This document shows, piece after piece, positions 24,174 to 33,308 of a stretch of DNA of 38,990 bases. The notes beneath the pieces were generated by a model that worked only from the letters and a program-made list of their open reading frames with translations, was not told where the DNA came from and did not search any database. The translations under genes were made by a program, and so were the position numbers. The first letter of the stretch is position 1, and each line of letters opens with the position of its first letter. This stretch comes from Pseudonocardia sp. N23 (GTDB lineage: Bacteria > Actinomycetota > Actinomycetes > Mycobacteriales > Pseudonocardiaceae). Location of the stretch: assembly GCF_002583555.1 (NCBI RefSeq), contig NZ_BEGX01000024.1, positions 1 through 38,990 on the forward strand, read 5' to 3'.

Positions 24174-24925
24174 GCCGACACCTCCGGCAGGGTGCCCGGG
24201 TACGGCGCGGCGAGCGCCTCGGCCTGCAGCGTCGCCAGGGTCGAGACGCCGGCGAGTGCGGAGTCGAGCATCGCGTCGAGGGTCGCGCGGGAGAACGTGG
24301 CACCCTCGCCGGTGCCCTGCACCTCGATCAGGGTGCCGGTGTTCGTGGCGACGACGTTGGTGTCGACCTCCGCCCGCGAGTCCTCCTCGTAGGGCAGGTC
24401 GAGCCGGACCCGGCCGTCGACGACACCGACGCTCACCGCGGCGACCTGGCACGAGATCGGCTTCGGGTCGGCGAGCTTGCCGTGGGCGGCGAGCCAGGTC
24501 ACGGCGTCGACGAGCGCGACATAGGCGCCCGTGATGGCCGCGGTGCGGGTGCCGCCATCGGCCTGGATGACGTCGCAGTCCAGCGCGATGGTGTTCTCGC
24601 CCAGCGCCTTCAGGTCGATGCAGGCGCGCAGGGAGCGGCCGATGAGCCGGCTGATCTCGTGGGTGCGGCCCCCGATCCGGCCGCGGACCGACTCGCGGTC
24701 GCTGCGGGTGTTGGTGGCCGACGGGAGCATCGCGTACTCGGCGGTCAGCCAGCCCAGTCCGCTGCCCTTGCGCCAGCGCGGGACGCCGGTCGTCACACTC
24801 GCGGCGCACAGCACCTTGGTGTCGCCGAACTCGACGAGCACGGACCCGGCAGGGTGTTTCTGGAAGCCCCGGGTGATGCGCACGGGGCGCAGTTCGTCGT
24901 CGGTCCTGCCGTCTGCTCGCGTCAC
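24170..24925 (-). CDS. rph: Ribonuclease PH
   Basis: Predicted 251-aa phosphorolytic 3'-5' exoribonuclease that trims tRNA 3' ends, acting as a hexamer. Family marks are [77 protein letters not shown] and the C-terminal [13 protein letters not shown]. Length is normal (about 240-260). The GTG start has TAAGCT 6 nt upstream and no ribosome site. It is upstream of and overlaps rdgB. Confidence 0.97.
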   Translation of the reverse strand: MTRADGRTDDELRPVRITRGFQKHPAGSVLVEFGDTKVLCAASVTTGVPRWRKGSGLGWLTAEYAMLPSATNTRSDRESVRGRIGGRTHEISRLIGRSLRACIDLKALGENTIALDCDVIQADGGTRTAAITGAYVALVDAVTWLAAHGKLADPKPISCQVAAVSVGVVDGRVRLDLPYEEDSRAEVDTNVVATNTGTLIEVQGTGEGATFSRATLDAMLDSALAGVSTLATLQAEALAAPYPGTLPEVSA

Positions 24926-24931
24926 CGCGAC

Positions 24932-24937
24932 AGCTTA
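24932..24937 (-). promoter_or_regulatory. TAAGCT -10 box of rph (leaderless)
   Basis: On the minus strand TAAGCT is followed by 6 nt and the GTG at 24925. The gap 24938-25113 behind it shows only scattered short GC-rich inverted repeats. Confidence 0.6.
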
Positions 24938-25113
24938 GGCAGCGGGCCGCGGCCCGATACACGCACCTCATGCGTCGCCGGTCGGTGTTCGCCGGCCGAC
25001 GCCCGTTCGCGGGACACGGGCACCACCGGCGACGCTCACGTCCCTGGACCGGTGATCGACCCACACGCGCTGCGGCCGCGACCGTCCGAGGCCATCTCCC
25101 CGACACGGCGGTC

Positions 25114-25134
25114 ACCCGGGCCGGGCGGCCGGGT
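25114..25134 (-). terminator. Hairpin after the MBL-fold gene
   Basis: ACCCGG(G)CC at 25114-25122 pairs with GGCCGGGT at 25127-25134 with one bulged G and a 4-nt loop, 3 nt past the stop of the MBL-fold gene. It would end that operon before the independent rph promoter. Confidence 0.5.
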
Positions 25135-25137
25135 CGG

Positions 25138-25923
25138 TCAGATGTCGTAGGTCGCGTCGGGGCGGACGAGCTCGACGGGGCCGTCGTACACCTCGCGGGC
25201 CTCGGCGAGCAGGGCGTCGCCGTCGAACCAGACCGGCACATGGGTGAGCAGCAGCCGCCCGACCCCTGCGGCGGCGGCGTGCTGGCCCGCCTGGCGCCCC
25301 GACAGGTGCACCCCCGGCGGCGGCTCCTCCCACCACTGCGTGACGTGCGGCCACGTCGCCTCACAGAGCAGCACGTCGGCACCGCGGGCGGTCTCGACGA
25401 GACCCGCGCAGGGGCCGGTGTCACCGCTGTAGACGAGTGTGCGGCCGCCGTGTTCGAGGCGGATCGCGTAGGCCTCGCAGGGGTGGTCGACGGCGCCGAA
25501 GCGCAGGTCGACGTCACCGATCGCCGCGGTGCCACCGTCGGTCATCGTCGCGAAGGCGCAGACGTCGGTGAGGTCGGTCTCGGCGCGTTCGGCGGCGGAG
25601 GGGGCGTAGGCGGCGCCGAGCCGCTCGGGCGCCTCGGCCGGGGCATGGACGGGCAGCTTGCGAGCGGTGGCGTCGTAGGGCGGGAACGGGTGGTAGCGAC
25701 GGTGCACGACCAGCGCGGAGGTGTCGGCGCAGTGGTCGGGGTGCAGGTGGGAGAGGACGACGCCGTCGAGTGCCCAGGGGTCGAGGTGGCGCTGGAGCGC
25801 ACCGACGGTGCCGTTGCCGAGGTCGACGGCGATGCGGGTGCCGCCGGCGTCGACGAGGTAGCCGGAGGCGGGTGAGTGGGGGCCGGGTCCGCTGCCGGAG
25901 CAGCCGAGGACGGTGAGCCGCAT
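25138..25923 (-). CDS. MBL-fold hydrolase, Rv1339-like cyclic-nucleotide phosphodiesterase candidate
   Basis: Predicted 261-aa metallo-beta-lactamase-fold protein. It has an N-terminal strand MRLTVLGCSGSGPGP, the metal motif HLHPDH (SHLHPDHCAD), a further His in VDHPCEAYAIR, YSGDTGP and a C-terminal TH (LLLTHVP). Gene order next to rph and murI and the N-terminal sequence match M. tuberculosis Rv1339, reported as an atypical class II cAMP phosphodiesterase; older annotation calls the group RNase Z-like. I chose ATG 25923 because the conserved strand begins there, although the frame extends 13 codons upstream. The upstream membrane-protein gene ends 8 nt before it, so they are probably cotranscribed. 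Confidence 0.88.
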   Translation of the reverse strand: MRLTVLGCSGSGPGPHSPASGYLVDAGGTRIAVDLGNGTVGALQRHLDPWALDGVVLSHLHPDHCADTSALVVHRRYHPFPPYDATARKLPVHAPAEAPERLGAAYAPSAAERAETDLTDVCAFATMTDGGTAAIGDVDLRFGAVDHPCEAYAIRLEHGGRTLVYSGDTGPCAGLVETARGADVLLCEATWPHVTQWWEEPPPGVHLSGRQAGQHAAAAGVGRLLLTHVPVWFDGDALLAEAREVYDGPVELVRPDATYDI

Positions 25924-25931
25924 ACCGGACG

Positions 25932-26336
25932 TCACCGCGCGCGGGTACGGCGCAGCCACCACAGCCCGATCAGGGGCAGGACGAGCGGCACGAAGCCGTA
26001 GCCGCGCCCGTAGAGGGACCAGACGGTGTCGTCGGGGAAGTCGGTGGTGTCGAGCACGGTGATCGTCCCGACGGCGAGGACGCCGACGAGCTCGATGCCG
26101 ACGGCGGCCCAGGCGAGCCTGCGGCGGCCGGGTCCGGTTCCGGCGAGGCCGATCGTCGCGAGGATGTAGACGACGCCCGCGAAGGCCGACAGCAGGTAGG
26201 CGACGGGGGCCTCGGAGAACTTCGTCGCGATCTGGACGGCGGCGCGGGCGGTGGCGGCGAGGGCGAAGATCGCGTAGACGGCGATGAGGACCCGGCCGGG
26301 CCCGCTGGAGGTGGGTGTGGCTGCGCGCTCAGACAC
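25932..26336 (-). CDS. Small conserved-type membrane protein
   Basis: Predicted 134-aa protein with four TM helices (about 15-35, 45-67, 75-96, 110-128) and a short basic tail (RRTRAR). A charged loop (DTTDFPDDTVWSLYGRGYG) lies before the last helix. I do not recognise a named family with confidence; small membrane proteins occur at similar positions near rph/rdgB in other actinobacteria. The GTG at 26336 overlaps the preceding gene by 8 nt, and the MBL-fold gene starts 8 nt after its stop, so it sits inside an operon. Confidence 0.8.
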   Translation of the reverse strand: MSERAATPTSSGPGRVLIAVYAIFALAATARAAVQIATKFSEAPVAYLLSAFAGVVYILATIGLAGTGPGRRRLAWAAVGIELVGVLAVGTITVLDTTDFPDDTVWSLYGRGYGFVPLVLPLIGLWWLRRTRAR

Positions 26337-26700
26337 TGCCGGCCGCCCAGAGCTCGGCGAGGCGCCACACGGCGACCCCGGTACCGATCGCGGCGACGGC
26401 GACGACGGCACCGCCCCACCGCGTGGTCGGCTCGGTCACGGCGAACTGCAGCCCGATGGGGAGCACACAGATCGAGACGACGAGGTAGATGAGGAAGGTG
26501 CCCTGCTCGGGGAGGGCGGTCCCGCCGCCGAGGACGCGGAAGGCGGCGATCGCGGCCTGGACGACGAGCAGGGCCTCGACGATGCCGACGCCGACGCGGG
26601 TGTCGCGCCCGGGGTGGCGGCCCTGCACGGCGCGGACGAGGCCGTACACGGCGAGCAGACCCGTCGCCACGTACACCACGATCACCAGCGCGCCGATCAC
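26329..26700 (-). CDS. Small membrane protein of unknown function
   Basis: Predicted 123 aa with four TM helices (about 4-24, 38-58, 68-88, 94-115) and a short loop RHPGRDTRVG after the first. No family is recognised. The GTG start at 26700 follows a TAGTTT box at 6 nt, making it the first gene of a three-gene unit with the next membrane protein and the MBL-fold hydrolase. Confidence 0.75.
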   Translation of the reverse strand: MIGALVIVVYVATGLLAVYGLVRAVQGRHPGRDTRVGVGIVEALLVVQAAIAAFRVLGGGTALPEQGTFLIYLVVSICVLPIGLQFAVTEPTTRWGGAVVAVAAIGTGVAVWRLAELWAAGSV

Positions 26701-26706
26701 GCGGCG

Positions 26707-26712
26707 AAACTA
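26707..26712 (-). promoter_or_regulatory. TAGTTT -10 box of the membrane-protein operon (leaderless)
   Basis: On the minus strand TAGTTT is followed by 6 nt and the GTG at 26700. It lies in the short gap after murI. Confidence 0.6.
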
Positions 26713-26754
26713 CCCGAGCAGCCCGACGGTGCCGCGCGGCGCCCCGGCACCCGC

Positions 26755-27588
26755 TCAGAGACGCTGCAGGCCGGCCTGTCCGACGACCGGGCCGATCTCG
26801 GGGCCGAGGAACCGGCGGCCGAGGCGGCGGAAGGGTTCGGGGTCGCCGGTGGCGAGGAACTCGTGCGGCGCGGCGGGCGCGTCGGTCTCGGGGTCGCGCA
26901 GCAGGTCGTCGGCCATGAGGGTGCGGACGACGTCCTTGGCGGTCTCGTCGGCGCTGGAGACGAGGGTGACGTCGGGGCCGAGGACGATCTGGAGCAGCCC
27001 GGCGAGCAGCGGGTAGTGGGTGCAGCCGAGGACGACGGTGTCGACGCGGGCGCGTTGCAGCGGTTCGAGGTAGCTCTGGGCGATGCCGAGGATCTGGCGG
27101 CCGCTGGTGACGCCGCGTTCGACGAAGTCGACGAACCGCGGGCAGGCGACGGAGGTGACGGACAGGTCGCGGGCGGCGGCGAAGGCGTCGGCGTAGGCGC
27201 CGGAGGCGATGGTGGCCTCGGTGCCGATGACACCGACACGGCCGTTGCGGGTGGCGTGGACGGCCCGGCGCACCGCGGGGCGGAGGACCTCGACGACGGG
27301 CACGGGGTAGCGCTCACGCGCGTCGGCGAGGCAGGCGGCGGAGGCGGTGTTGCAGGCGATGACGAGGAGTTTCACACCGCGGTCGATGAGCTCGTCGCCG
27401 ATGGCCAGTGCGTGGCGGCGGATCTCGGGGATGCGCAGCGGGCCGTAGGGGCCGTTGGCGGTGTCGCCGACGTAGACGACGCGTTCGGCCGGCAGCTGGT
27501 CGATGACCGCGCGGGCGACGGTGAGCCCACCGACGCCCGAGTCGAAGATGCCGATCGGGGCGTCACGGTCGCGGGAGGGCCCGATCAC
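26755..27588 (-). CDS. murI: Glutamate racemase
   Basis: Predicted 277-aa cofactor-independent racemase supplying D-glutamate for peptidoglycan. Both catalytic Cys are present: Cys79 in IACNTASA and the second in LGCTHYP. The Asp of [13 protein letters not shown] and the [11 protein letters not shown] loop are also conserved. Length matches the family. The GTG start overlaps the rhomboid stop by GTGA. The order rhomboid-murI matches Rv1337-Rv1338. Confidence 0.96.
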   Translation of the reverse strand: MIGPSRDRDAPIGIFDSGVGGLTVARAVIDQLPAERVVYVGDTANGPYGPLRIPEIRRHALAIGDELIDRGVKLLVIACNTASAACLADARERYPVPVVEVLRPAVRRAVHATRNGRVGVIGTEATIASGAYADAFAAARDLSVTSVACPRFVDFVERGVTSGRQILGIAQSYLEPLQRARVDTVVLGCTHYPLLAGLLQIVLGPDVTLVSSADETAKDVVRTLMADDLLRDPETDAPAAPHEFLATGDPEPFRRLGRRFLGPEIGPVVGQAGLQRL

Positions 27589-28250
27589 CCGTCGAGTCCC
27601 GTCGCCGGGGTGCGGGAGCCGCGGCTCGCGCTGTCGGCCCGCGAGACGACGAACGCGGCGAGCAGGCCGGCGAGAGCGCCGAACAGGTGCCCCTGCCAGG
27701 AGACCTCGGGGCGGCCGGGGATCACGCCGAGCAGGATGCTGCCCCAGACCGCGAAGAGCACGACGGCGACGGCGATCTGCGCGGGACTTCGTGCGAAGAA
27801 GCCGCGGACCAGCAGGTAGACCAGCCAGCCGAAGATGACGCCGGACATGCCGATCGTCGAGGTGTCCGACGGCCCGACCAGCCACACGCCGAGGCCGCTG
27901 AGGATCCAGATCAACGCGGTGACGGCGACGAACTGCCCGATCCCGCCGGCCATCACGAGGAAGCCGAGGACGAGGAACGGCACCGTGTTGGCGAACAGGT
28001 GGTCCCAGCCGCCGTGCAGCAGCGGCGCCCAGATGATGCCGGGCAGCCCGCTGACGCGGCGGGAGACGATGCCGTCGTCGTCGAGGTTCAGCGGGGTGAG
28101 CTGGTCGACGAGCTCGATGAGGTAGAGCGCGACGGTGAACGCGAGCATCGTGATCGCCGCGGGCACCGGCCTGGCCGGTAGCACGCGCGCCATCGGGCGC
28201 CGCGAGGGCGGAGCAGGGGTCGGGCCGAGCGGCGGCACGGTCGCGTCCAT
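27585..28250 (-). CDS. Rhomboid-family intramembrane serine protease
   Basis: Predicted 221-aa membrane protease with six or so TM helices. The catalytic dyad is Ser136 in the GMSG motif (GxSG) and His188 in WQGHLFG. The [11 protein letters not shown] segment (His79, His84, Asn88) supplies the conserved oxyanion residues. Such enzymes cut TM segments of other proteins; the substrate is unknown. The ATG at 28250 has a TACTCT box 7 nt upstream. It is cotranscribed with murI through a 4-nt overlap. Confidence 0.93.
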   Translation of the reverse strand: MDATVPPLGPTPAPPSRRPMARVLPARPVPAAITMLAFTVALYLIELVDQLTPLNLDDDGIVSRRVSGLPGIIWAPLLHGGWDHLFANTVPFLVLGFLVMAGGIGQFVAVTALIWILSGLGVWLVGPSDTSTIGMSGVIFGWLVYLLVRGFFARSPAQIAVAVVLFAVWGSILLGVIPGRPEVSWQGHLFGALAGLLAAFVVSRADSASRGSRTPATGLDG

Positions 28251-28257
28251 GCCGCCG

Positions 28258-28263
28258 AGAGTA
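28258..28263 (-). promoter_or_regulatory. TACTCT -10 box of the rhomboid gene (leaderless)
   Basis: On the minus strand TACTCT is followed by 7 nt and the ATG at 28250, in the 61-nt gap behind cysM. Confidence 0.55.
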
Positions 28264-28311
28264 CGCGGAGCGACCGTCTCCCGGCCGCCGCTCACGGGAC
28301 GCGCAGGCACG

Positions 28312-29307
<996 letters not shown>

Positions 29308-29342
29308 TTACCCCGCCCGCACGCCGCCCACGCGGGCCAGCG

Positions 29343-29618
29343 TCAGCGCGCCCCGCCGGCGACGGCGGGCAGGATGGTGACGGTCGAGGTGTCCTTGACC
29401 GGGGCCTCGAGGCCACCGGCGAAGCGGACGTCCTCGTCGTCGACGTAGATGTTGACGAAGCGGTGCAGCGCGCCGTCGGTGATGAGGCGGCCCTTGATGC
29501 CGCTGTGGCGCGAGTCGAGGTCGTCGATCACCGCGGCGACGGTGCCACCGTTGGCCTCGACGGCCTTCTCTCCACCCGTGTGGGTGCGCAGGATGGTGGG
29601 GATGGAAACGGTGGCCAT
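29343..29618 (-). CDS. cysO: CysO-type sulfur carrier protein with two residues after the GG
   Basis: Predicted 91-aa ubiquitin-fold sulfur carrier (MoaD/ThiS family). It closely resembles mycobacterial CysO: SIPTILRTHTGGEKAV, LHRFVNIYVDDEDVRFAGGL, TILPAVAGG. Carriers work through a C-terminal Gly-Gly, but here the chain continues with Ala90-Arg91, so the GG at 88-89 is not terminal. The codons (GGC GGG GCG CGC TGA) leave no doubt. The JAMM protease Mec next door is the obvious candidate to remove the extension (inference). The ATG has AGGAGAG about 9 nt upstream. Confidence 0.94.
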   Translation of the reverse strand: MATVSIPTILRTHTGGEKAVEANGGTVAAVIDDLDSRHSGIKGRLITDGALHRFVNIYVDDEDVRFAGGLEAPVKDTSTVTILPAVAGGAR

Positions 29619-29670
29619 TCGGGTGCTCTCCTGGTCGGTCGTTCTCGTGATCGGACGTGCGTGGTCGGCA

Positions 29671-29686
29671 GACCCCGGAGGGGGTC
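29671..29686 (-). terminator. Short hairpin between mec and cysO
   Basis: GACCCC (29671-29676) and GGGGTC (29681-29686) form a 6-bp stem with a 4-nt loop, one nucleotide past the mec stop. It is too small to be confident; it may be an attenuator, or an RNA end shielding mec. Confidence 0.3.
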
Positions 29687-29687
29687 G

Positions 29688-30143
29688 TCAGGCGTTGTCG
29701 GGGACGTCGTCCGCGCCTGTGTGCGCGAACATGTAAGTCTCCACGACCTCGACCTGTTCCTCGGTGACCACGCCGTCGACGATCCGGTACGACCGGAACT
29801 CGGTGTCACTGTCCTCGCGCGTGGACACCAGCACGTAGTGGGCGTCCGGCTCGGAGGCGTAGGAGATGTCCGTGCGCGACGGGTAGGCCTCCGTCGCGGT
29901 GTGCGAGTGGTAGATCACGACGGGCACCTCGTCGCGGGAGTCCATGTCCCGGTAGAGGCGCAGCAGGTCGCCGGAGTCGAACTCGTAGAACGTGGGCGAC
30001 CGGGCCGCGTTCAGCATCGGGATGAACCGCTCCGGGCGATCGGATCCCTCGGGACCGGCGACGACACCGCACGCCTCGTCGGGATGGTCCCGACGTGCGT
30101 GGGCGACGATCTCGTCCACGAGGTCTCTCCGGATCACCAGCAC
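29688..30143 (-). CDS. mec: Mec, JAMM-domain metalloprotease for CysO
   Basis: Predicted 151-aa zinc peptidase. The JAMM motif is complete: Glu23 upstream and HSHTATEAYPSRTD with His79, His81, Ser89 and Asp92. In M. tuberculosis Mec releases cysteine from the CysO-cysteine adduct made by CysM. Here it may also trim the Ala-Arg end of the CysO precursor. The GTG at 30143 follows TACCCT at 6 nt. The order mec-cysO-cysM matches Rv1334-Rv1336. Confidence 0.94.
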   Translation of the reverse strand: MLVIRRDLVDEIVAHARRDHPDEACGVVAGPEGSDRPERFIPMLNAARSPTFYEFDSGDLLRLYRDMDSRDEVPVVIYHSHTATEAYPSRTDISYASEPDAHYVLVSTREDSDTEFRSYRIVDGVVTEEQVEVVETYMFAHTGADDVPDNA

Positions 30144-30149
30144 GGCTCA

Positions 30150-30155
30150 AGGGTA
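30150..30155 (-). promoter_or_regulatory. TACCCT -10 box of mec (leaderless)
   Basis: On the minus strand TACCCT is followed by 6 nt and the GTG at 30143. It is divergent from the SelW-like gene. Confidence 0.6.
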
Positions 30156-30221
30156 CGTTGCCGCCCCGGGCGCGGGCGAACGAGTCGGTCGCCGCTCACA
30201 TTTCCCGGATCGCGGGAATGA

Positions 30222-30227
30222 CATGCT
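30222..30227 (+). promoter_or_regulatory. CATGCT -10-like box of the SelW-like gene
   Basis: CATGCT is followed by 6 nt and the GTG at 30234, the CANNNT variant. Confidence 0.4.
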
Positions 30228-30233
30228 CGCCCG

Positions 30234-30527
30234 GTGCCCGCACCCCGCCTGGAGATCACGTACTGCACGCAGTGCCGGTGGCTGCTGCGTGCCGGATGGA
30301 CCGCACAGGAACTGTTGACGACGTTCCCCGCCGATCTCGGGGAGGTCGCGCTGGTGCCGGGGACGGGCGGGGTGTTCACCGTCCGCCTCGACGACGAGCT
30401 GTTGTGGGACCGGTCGGCCCGGGGCGGTTTCCCGGAGCTGCCCGAGCTGAAGCGGCTGGTCCGCGACCGGGTGGCGCCCGACCGCAGCCTGGGACACTCG
30501 GACCGGAAGGCCGGCGAGCAGACCTAG
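30234..30527 (+). CDS. SelW/Rdx-family thioredoxin-like protein (Cys form)
   Basis: Predicted 97-aa protein of the SelT/SelW/SelH (Rdx) family. The N-terminal beta strand and redox motif read RLEITYCTQCRWLLRAGW, with CxxC at Cys11 and Cys14. Selenoprotein W has CxxU at this place; here both codons are TGC, so this is a Cys homologue and not a selenoprotein despite the nearby sel genes. The family is thought to act in thiol redox with glutathione or other thiols. It lies between mec and the DUF2017 gene. Its TAG stop shares the CTAG at 30524-30527 with the converging DUF2017 stop. Confidence 0.88.
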   Translation: MPAPRLEITYCTQCRWLLRAGWTAQELLTTFPADLGEVALVPGTGGVFTVRLDDELLWDRSARGGFPELPELKRLVRDRVAPDRSLGHSDRKAGEQT

Positions 30528-31075
30528 CGGACCTGCATCCGCGACTGCACGAGCGCGTCCTGGACGAACGTCAGCCAGTGGTAGACGCCCAGGTGGGCCG
30601 ACCGCGGGTCGTCGTCGGGGAGGTCGTCGGGCATCTCCTCAGAGATGTCCAGGGCGGTGCCGAGGGCGAGGCGCACGTCGTTGAGCGCGGCGAGCCACGC
30701 GTCGGCCTGCTCGACGGTGAGCTCGATACGGCCCCCGGTCTCGGGGAGCGTGTCGAGCACGGCGACGGCGGCACCGTCCTTGGCGTCGATCAGGGCGGGC
30801 TCGTGCAGCGAGCGCAGCGCGCCGGCCAGTGCCGGGTCCTCGCGGCTGAACTCGGGCAGCAGCCGGGCGAGGACCTTGTCGTCGGGGACGGTGGCGGCGC
30901 CGGTGCGGATGCCGGTGAGCTCGGCCAGCTCGTCGGTGGGGGTCTCCGCGATGCGGGCGGCGAGCATGTCGCGGACCTCACCGACCAGCCCGCGCAGGAC
31001 GACGGCCTCCTGCGGCTCCATCGTCGCGACCAGGCGGGCCTTCGCCCCGCGGCCGGACCGCTTCCAGCCGTTCAC
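30524..31075 (-). CDS. DUF2017 family protein, downstream of clpS
   Basis: Predicted 183-aa soluble helical protein with a basic N terminus (NGWKRSGRGAKARL), then a helix EAVVLRGLVGEVRDML. In actinobacteria the DUF2017 gene regularly follows clpS (Rv1332 after Rv1331), which suggests a link to the Clp adaptor or the N-degron pathway, but no function is proven. The start is placed at GTG 31075, 22 nt after the clpS stop; the conserved part would begin near here. Stop overlap with the SelW-like gene is described there. Confidence 0.85.
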   Translation of the reverse strand: MNGWKRSGRGAKARLVATMEPQEAVVLRGLVGEVRDMLAARIAETPTDELAELTGIRTGAATVPDDKVLARLLPEFSREDPALAGALRSLHEPALIDAKDGAAVAVLDTLPETGGRIELTVEQADAWLAALNDVRLALGTALDISEEMPDDLPDDDPRSAHLGVYHWLTFVQDALVQSRMQVR

Positions 31076-31097
31076 GTGCCCAGCCCTCTCGTGTCCG

Positions 31098-31394
31098 TCA
31101 TGTGCGCTGCATGGTGGCCCAGAGGCCGGCGGCGTGCAGTTTCGCGACGTCGCCCTCGATCTTGTCCTTGTCGCCGGAGGAGACGGCGGCCTTGCCCTTG
31201 TGGTGCACGTCGAGCATGAGCGCGGTGGCCTTCGGCTCGGGATATCCGAACAGCTTCTGCAGCACGTACGTGACGTAGGACATGAGGTTGACCGGGTCGT
31301 TCCAGACGATCGCCTGCCACGGGGTGTCGGCCGTGGCTGCCTCGTCGACGTCCGGGGCCACCTGGCGGGTGGGTGCGGGTAGCGGCGCGGCCAT
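31098..31394 (-). CDS. clpS: ClpS, N-degron adaptor for ClpP complexes
   Basis: Predicted 98-aa adaptor delivering proteins with destabilising N-terminal residues to ClpC/ClpA-ClpP. The signature is present: [20 protein letters not shown], then [20 protein letters not shown] and [10 protein letters not shown]. The Asn-Asp pair in VWNDPVN binds the N-degron. I chose ATG 31394; a GTG at 31400 would add two residues. CACCAT lies 6 nt upstream. It is divergent from pncB. Confidence 0.95.
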   Translation of the reverse strand: MAAPLPAPTRQVAPDVDEAATADTPWQAIVWNDPVNLMSYVTYVLQKLFGYPEPKATALMLDVHHKGKAAVSSGDKDKIEGDVAKLHAAGLWATMQRT

Positions 31395-31400
31395 GACCAC

Positions 31401-31406
31401 ATGGTG
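31401..31406 (-). promoter_or_regulatory. CACCAT -10-like box of clpS
   Basis: On the minus strand CACCAT is followed by 6 nt and the ATG at 31394. It overlaps the alternative GTG. Confidence 0.35.
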
Positions 31407-31436
31407 TCATCCGTGCACCGCCGCGCGCAGGCCACA

Positions 31437-31442
31437 TAGGCT
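31437..31442 (+). promoter_or_regulatory. TAGGCT -10 box of pncB (near-leaderless)
   Basis: TAGGCT is followed by 8 nt and the ATG at 31451, one or two nt longer than at the other sites. Confidence 0.5.
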
Positions 31443-31450
31443 CTCGTTCC

Positions 31451-32758
31451 ATGAGCGGGCTTCCCGGGTCGGTCAGTACGGCCCTGTTCACCGACCGTTA
31501 CGAGCTGACGATGGTCGCGGCCGCGCTCGCAGACGGCACGGCCGGCCGGCGCTGTGCGTTCGAGGTGTTCGCGCGCCGGCTGCCCGACGGGCGTCGCTAC
31601 GGCGTCGTCGCGGGCACCCGCAGGCTGATCGACGCGATCGCGGACTTCCGGTTCGGCGAGGCCGAGCTGGAGATGCTGGCGGGCGTCGTCGACCCGGCGG
31701 CGCTGGACTGGCTGGCCGGCTACCGGTTCACCGGCGACGTCGACGGCTACCCCGAGGGCGAGCTGTTCTTCCCGGGGTCGCCGATCCTGTCGGTGACCGG
31801 GACGTTCGCCGACGCGGTGGTGCTGGAGACGCTGGCGTTGTCGATCCTCAACCACGACAGCGCGGTGGCCGCGGCGGCCGCGCGGATGGTGTCGGCGGCG
31901 ACCGACCGGCCGATCATCGAGATGGGCGGGCGGCGCACCCACGAGGAGGCCGCGGTCGCGGCGGCCCGGGCGACGTACCTGGCCGGGTTCGCGGCGACGT
32001 CGAACCTGGAGGCGGGCCGCCGCTACGGCATCCCGACAGCGGGCACGGCGGCGCACGCGTTCGTCCTGCTGCACGACGACGAGCTGTCCGCGTTCCGCAG
32101 CCAGGTCGCCTCGCTCGGGGCGAAGACGACGCTGCTCGTGGACACCTACGACATCCGGCAGGGCATCGAGAACGCGATCACGGCGGCCGGCCCGGGTCTC
32201 GACGCGATCCGCATCGACTCCGGCGACCTGGGCGTCATGGCCCACCAGGCCCGCGAGCAGCTGGACTCCCTCGGCGCGACCGGCACCCGCATCGTGCTGT
32301 CGGGCGACCTCGACGAGTACGCGATCGCGGCGCTGCGTGCCGAGCCTGTCGACTCCTACGGCGTCGGAACCTCGGTGGTGACGGGGTCGGGCGCGCCGAC
32401 GGCGGGGCTCGTCTACAAGCTGGTTGAGGTCGACGGGCGACCTGTCGCGAAGCGCAGCACGTCGAAGGAGTCCAGGGGCGGACGCAAGTCGGCGGTGCGC
32501 AGGCACAAGCCGACGGGGACCGCCGTCGAGGAGGTCGTGCACCCGTGGGGCGCGCCGCCCGTCGTCGGTCCGCACGACCGCGTCGTGCCGGTACCGATGA
32601 TGCGCGGCGGCGAACCCGTCCCGGACCTGGAGTCCCTCGAGCAGGGCCGCGAGCGGCTGCGTGCGGCGCTGGTCTCGGTCCCGTGGGAGGGCCTCAAGCT
32701 CTCCCGCGGCGAGCCCGCCGTCCCGACCGTGTTCGCCGCTGCCCCCGGAGGTTCCTGA
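31451..32758 (+). CDS. pncB: Nicotinate phosphoribosyltransferase
   Basis: Predicted 435-aa enzyme making nicotinate mononucleotide from nicotinate and PRPP in NAD salvage. Motifs include ALFTDRYELTMVAAAL, FEVFARRLPDGRRYGV, ALSILNHDSAVA, MGGRRTHEEAA and RIDSGDLGVMAHQAR. Length matches NAPRTase. pncA begins 1 nt after its stop, so both salvage steps are one operon. Next to clpS and near dinG it matches Rv1330c (pncB1). Confidence 0.96.
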   Translation: MSGLPGSVSTALFTDRYELTMVAAALADGTAGRRCAFEVFARRLPDGRRYGVVAGTRRLIDAIADFRFGEAELEMLAGVVDPAALDWLAGYRFTGDVDGYPEGELFFPGSPILSVTGTFADAVVLETLALSILNHDSAVAAAAARMVSAATDRPIIEMGGRRTHEEAAVAAARATYLAGFAATSNLEAGRRYGIPTAGTAAHAFVLLHDDELSAFRSQVASLGAKTTLLVDTYDIRQGIENAITAAGPGLDAIRIDSGDLGVMAHQAREQLDSLGATGTRIVLSGDLDEYAIAALRAEPVDSYGVGTSVVTGSGAPTAGLVYKLVEVDGRPVAKRSTSKESRGGRKSAVRRHKPTGTAVEEVVHPWGAPPVVGPHDRVVPVPMMRGGEPVPDLESLEQGRERLRAALVSVPWEGLKLSRGEPAVPTVFAAAPGGS

Positions 32759-32759
32759 C

Positions 32760-33308
32760 GTGCGCGCCCTGATCGTCGTCGACGTGCAGAACGACTTCTG
32801 CGAGGGCGGCTCGCTGGCCGTCGTGGGTGGCTCGGCGGTGGCCGCCACGATCTCGACGCACATGCGCGAGACGGGGTACGACCACGTCGTCGCCACGCGC
32901 GACCACCACGTCGACCCGGGCCCGCACTTCAGCACCGAACCCGACTTCGTCGACACGTGGCCGGTGCACTGCCGCGCCGACACCCCCGGCGCGGCGTTCC
33001 ACCCGGCGCTCGACGTCGCCCCCGTCGAGGCCGTCTTCGACAAGGGCTCGTTCGAGGCGGCCTACTCCGGGTTCGAGGGCAGTGAGCCACACGGCCTGGC
33101 GCTCGGGCCGTGGCTGCGGGCCGCCGGGATCGGCGAGGTGCACGTCGTGGGCCTGGCGACGGACCACTGCGTCCTCGCGACCGCGCTCGACGCCGTGGCC
33201 GGCGGCTTCACGACGACCGTGCTGCTGGAGCACTGCGCGGGCGTCGCCCCGGAGACCACGCGCGCGGCGCTGGAGAAGATGCGGCAGGCGGGCATCACCC
33301 TCGCCTGA
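32760..33308 (+). CDS. pncA: Nicotinamidase/pyrazinamidase
   Basis: Predicted 182-aa cysteine hydrolase turning nicotinamide into nicotinate for PncB. The triad is Asp8 (VDVQNDF), Lys95 (FDKGSF) and Cys137 (ATDHCVLAT). Metal ligands are Asp48, His50, His56 and His70. The GTG start has GGAGG about 8 nt upstream inside the pncB end. This enzyme class activates pyrazinamide. In M. tuberculosis pncA lies far from pncB1, so the direct pairing here differs. Confidence 0.96.
   Translation: MRALIVVDVQNDFCEGGSLAVVGGSAVAATISTHMRETGYDHVVATRDHHVDPGPHFSTEPDFVDTWPVHCRADTPGAAFHPALDVAPVEAVFDKGSFEAAYSGFEGSEPHGLALGPWLRAAGIGEVHVVGLATDHCVLATALDAVAGGFTTTVLLEHCAGVAPETTRAALEKMRQAGITLA

Noticed and set aside
30234..30527. 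Selenoprotein W with Sec
   Set aside because: Both redox positions are TGC (Cys); there is no in-frame TGA.
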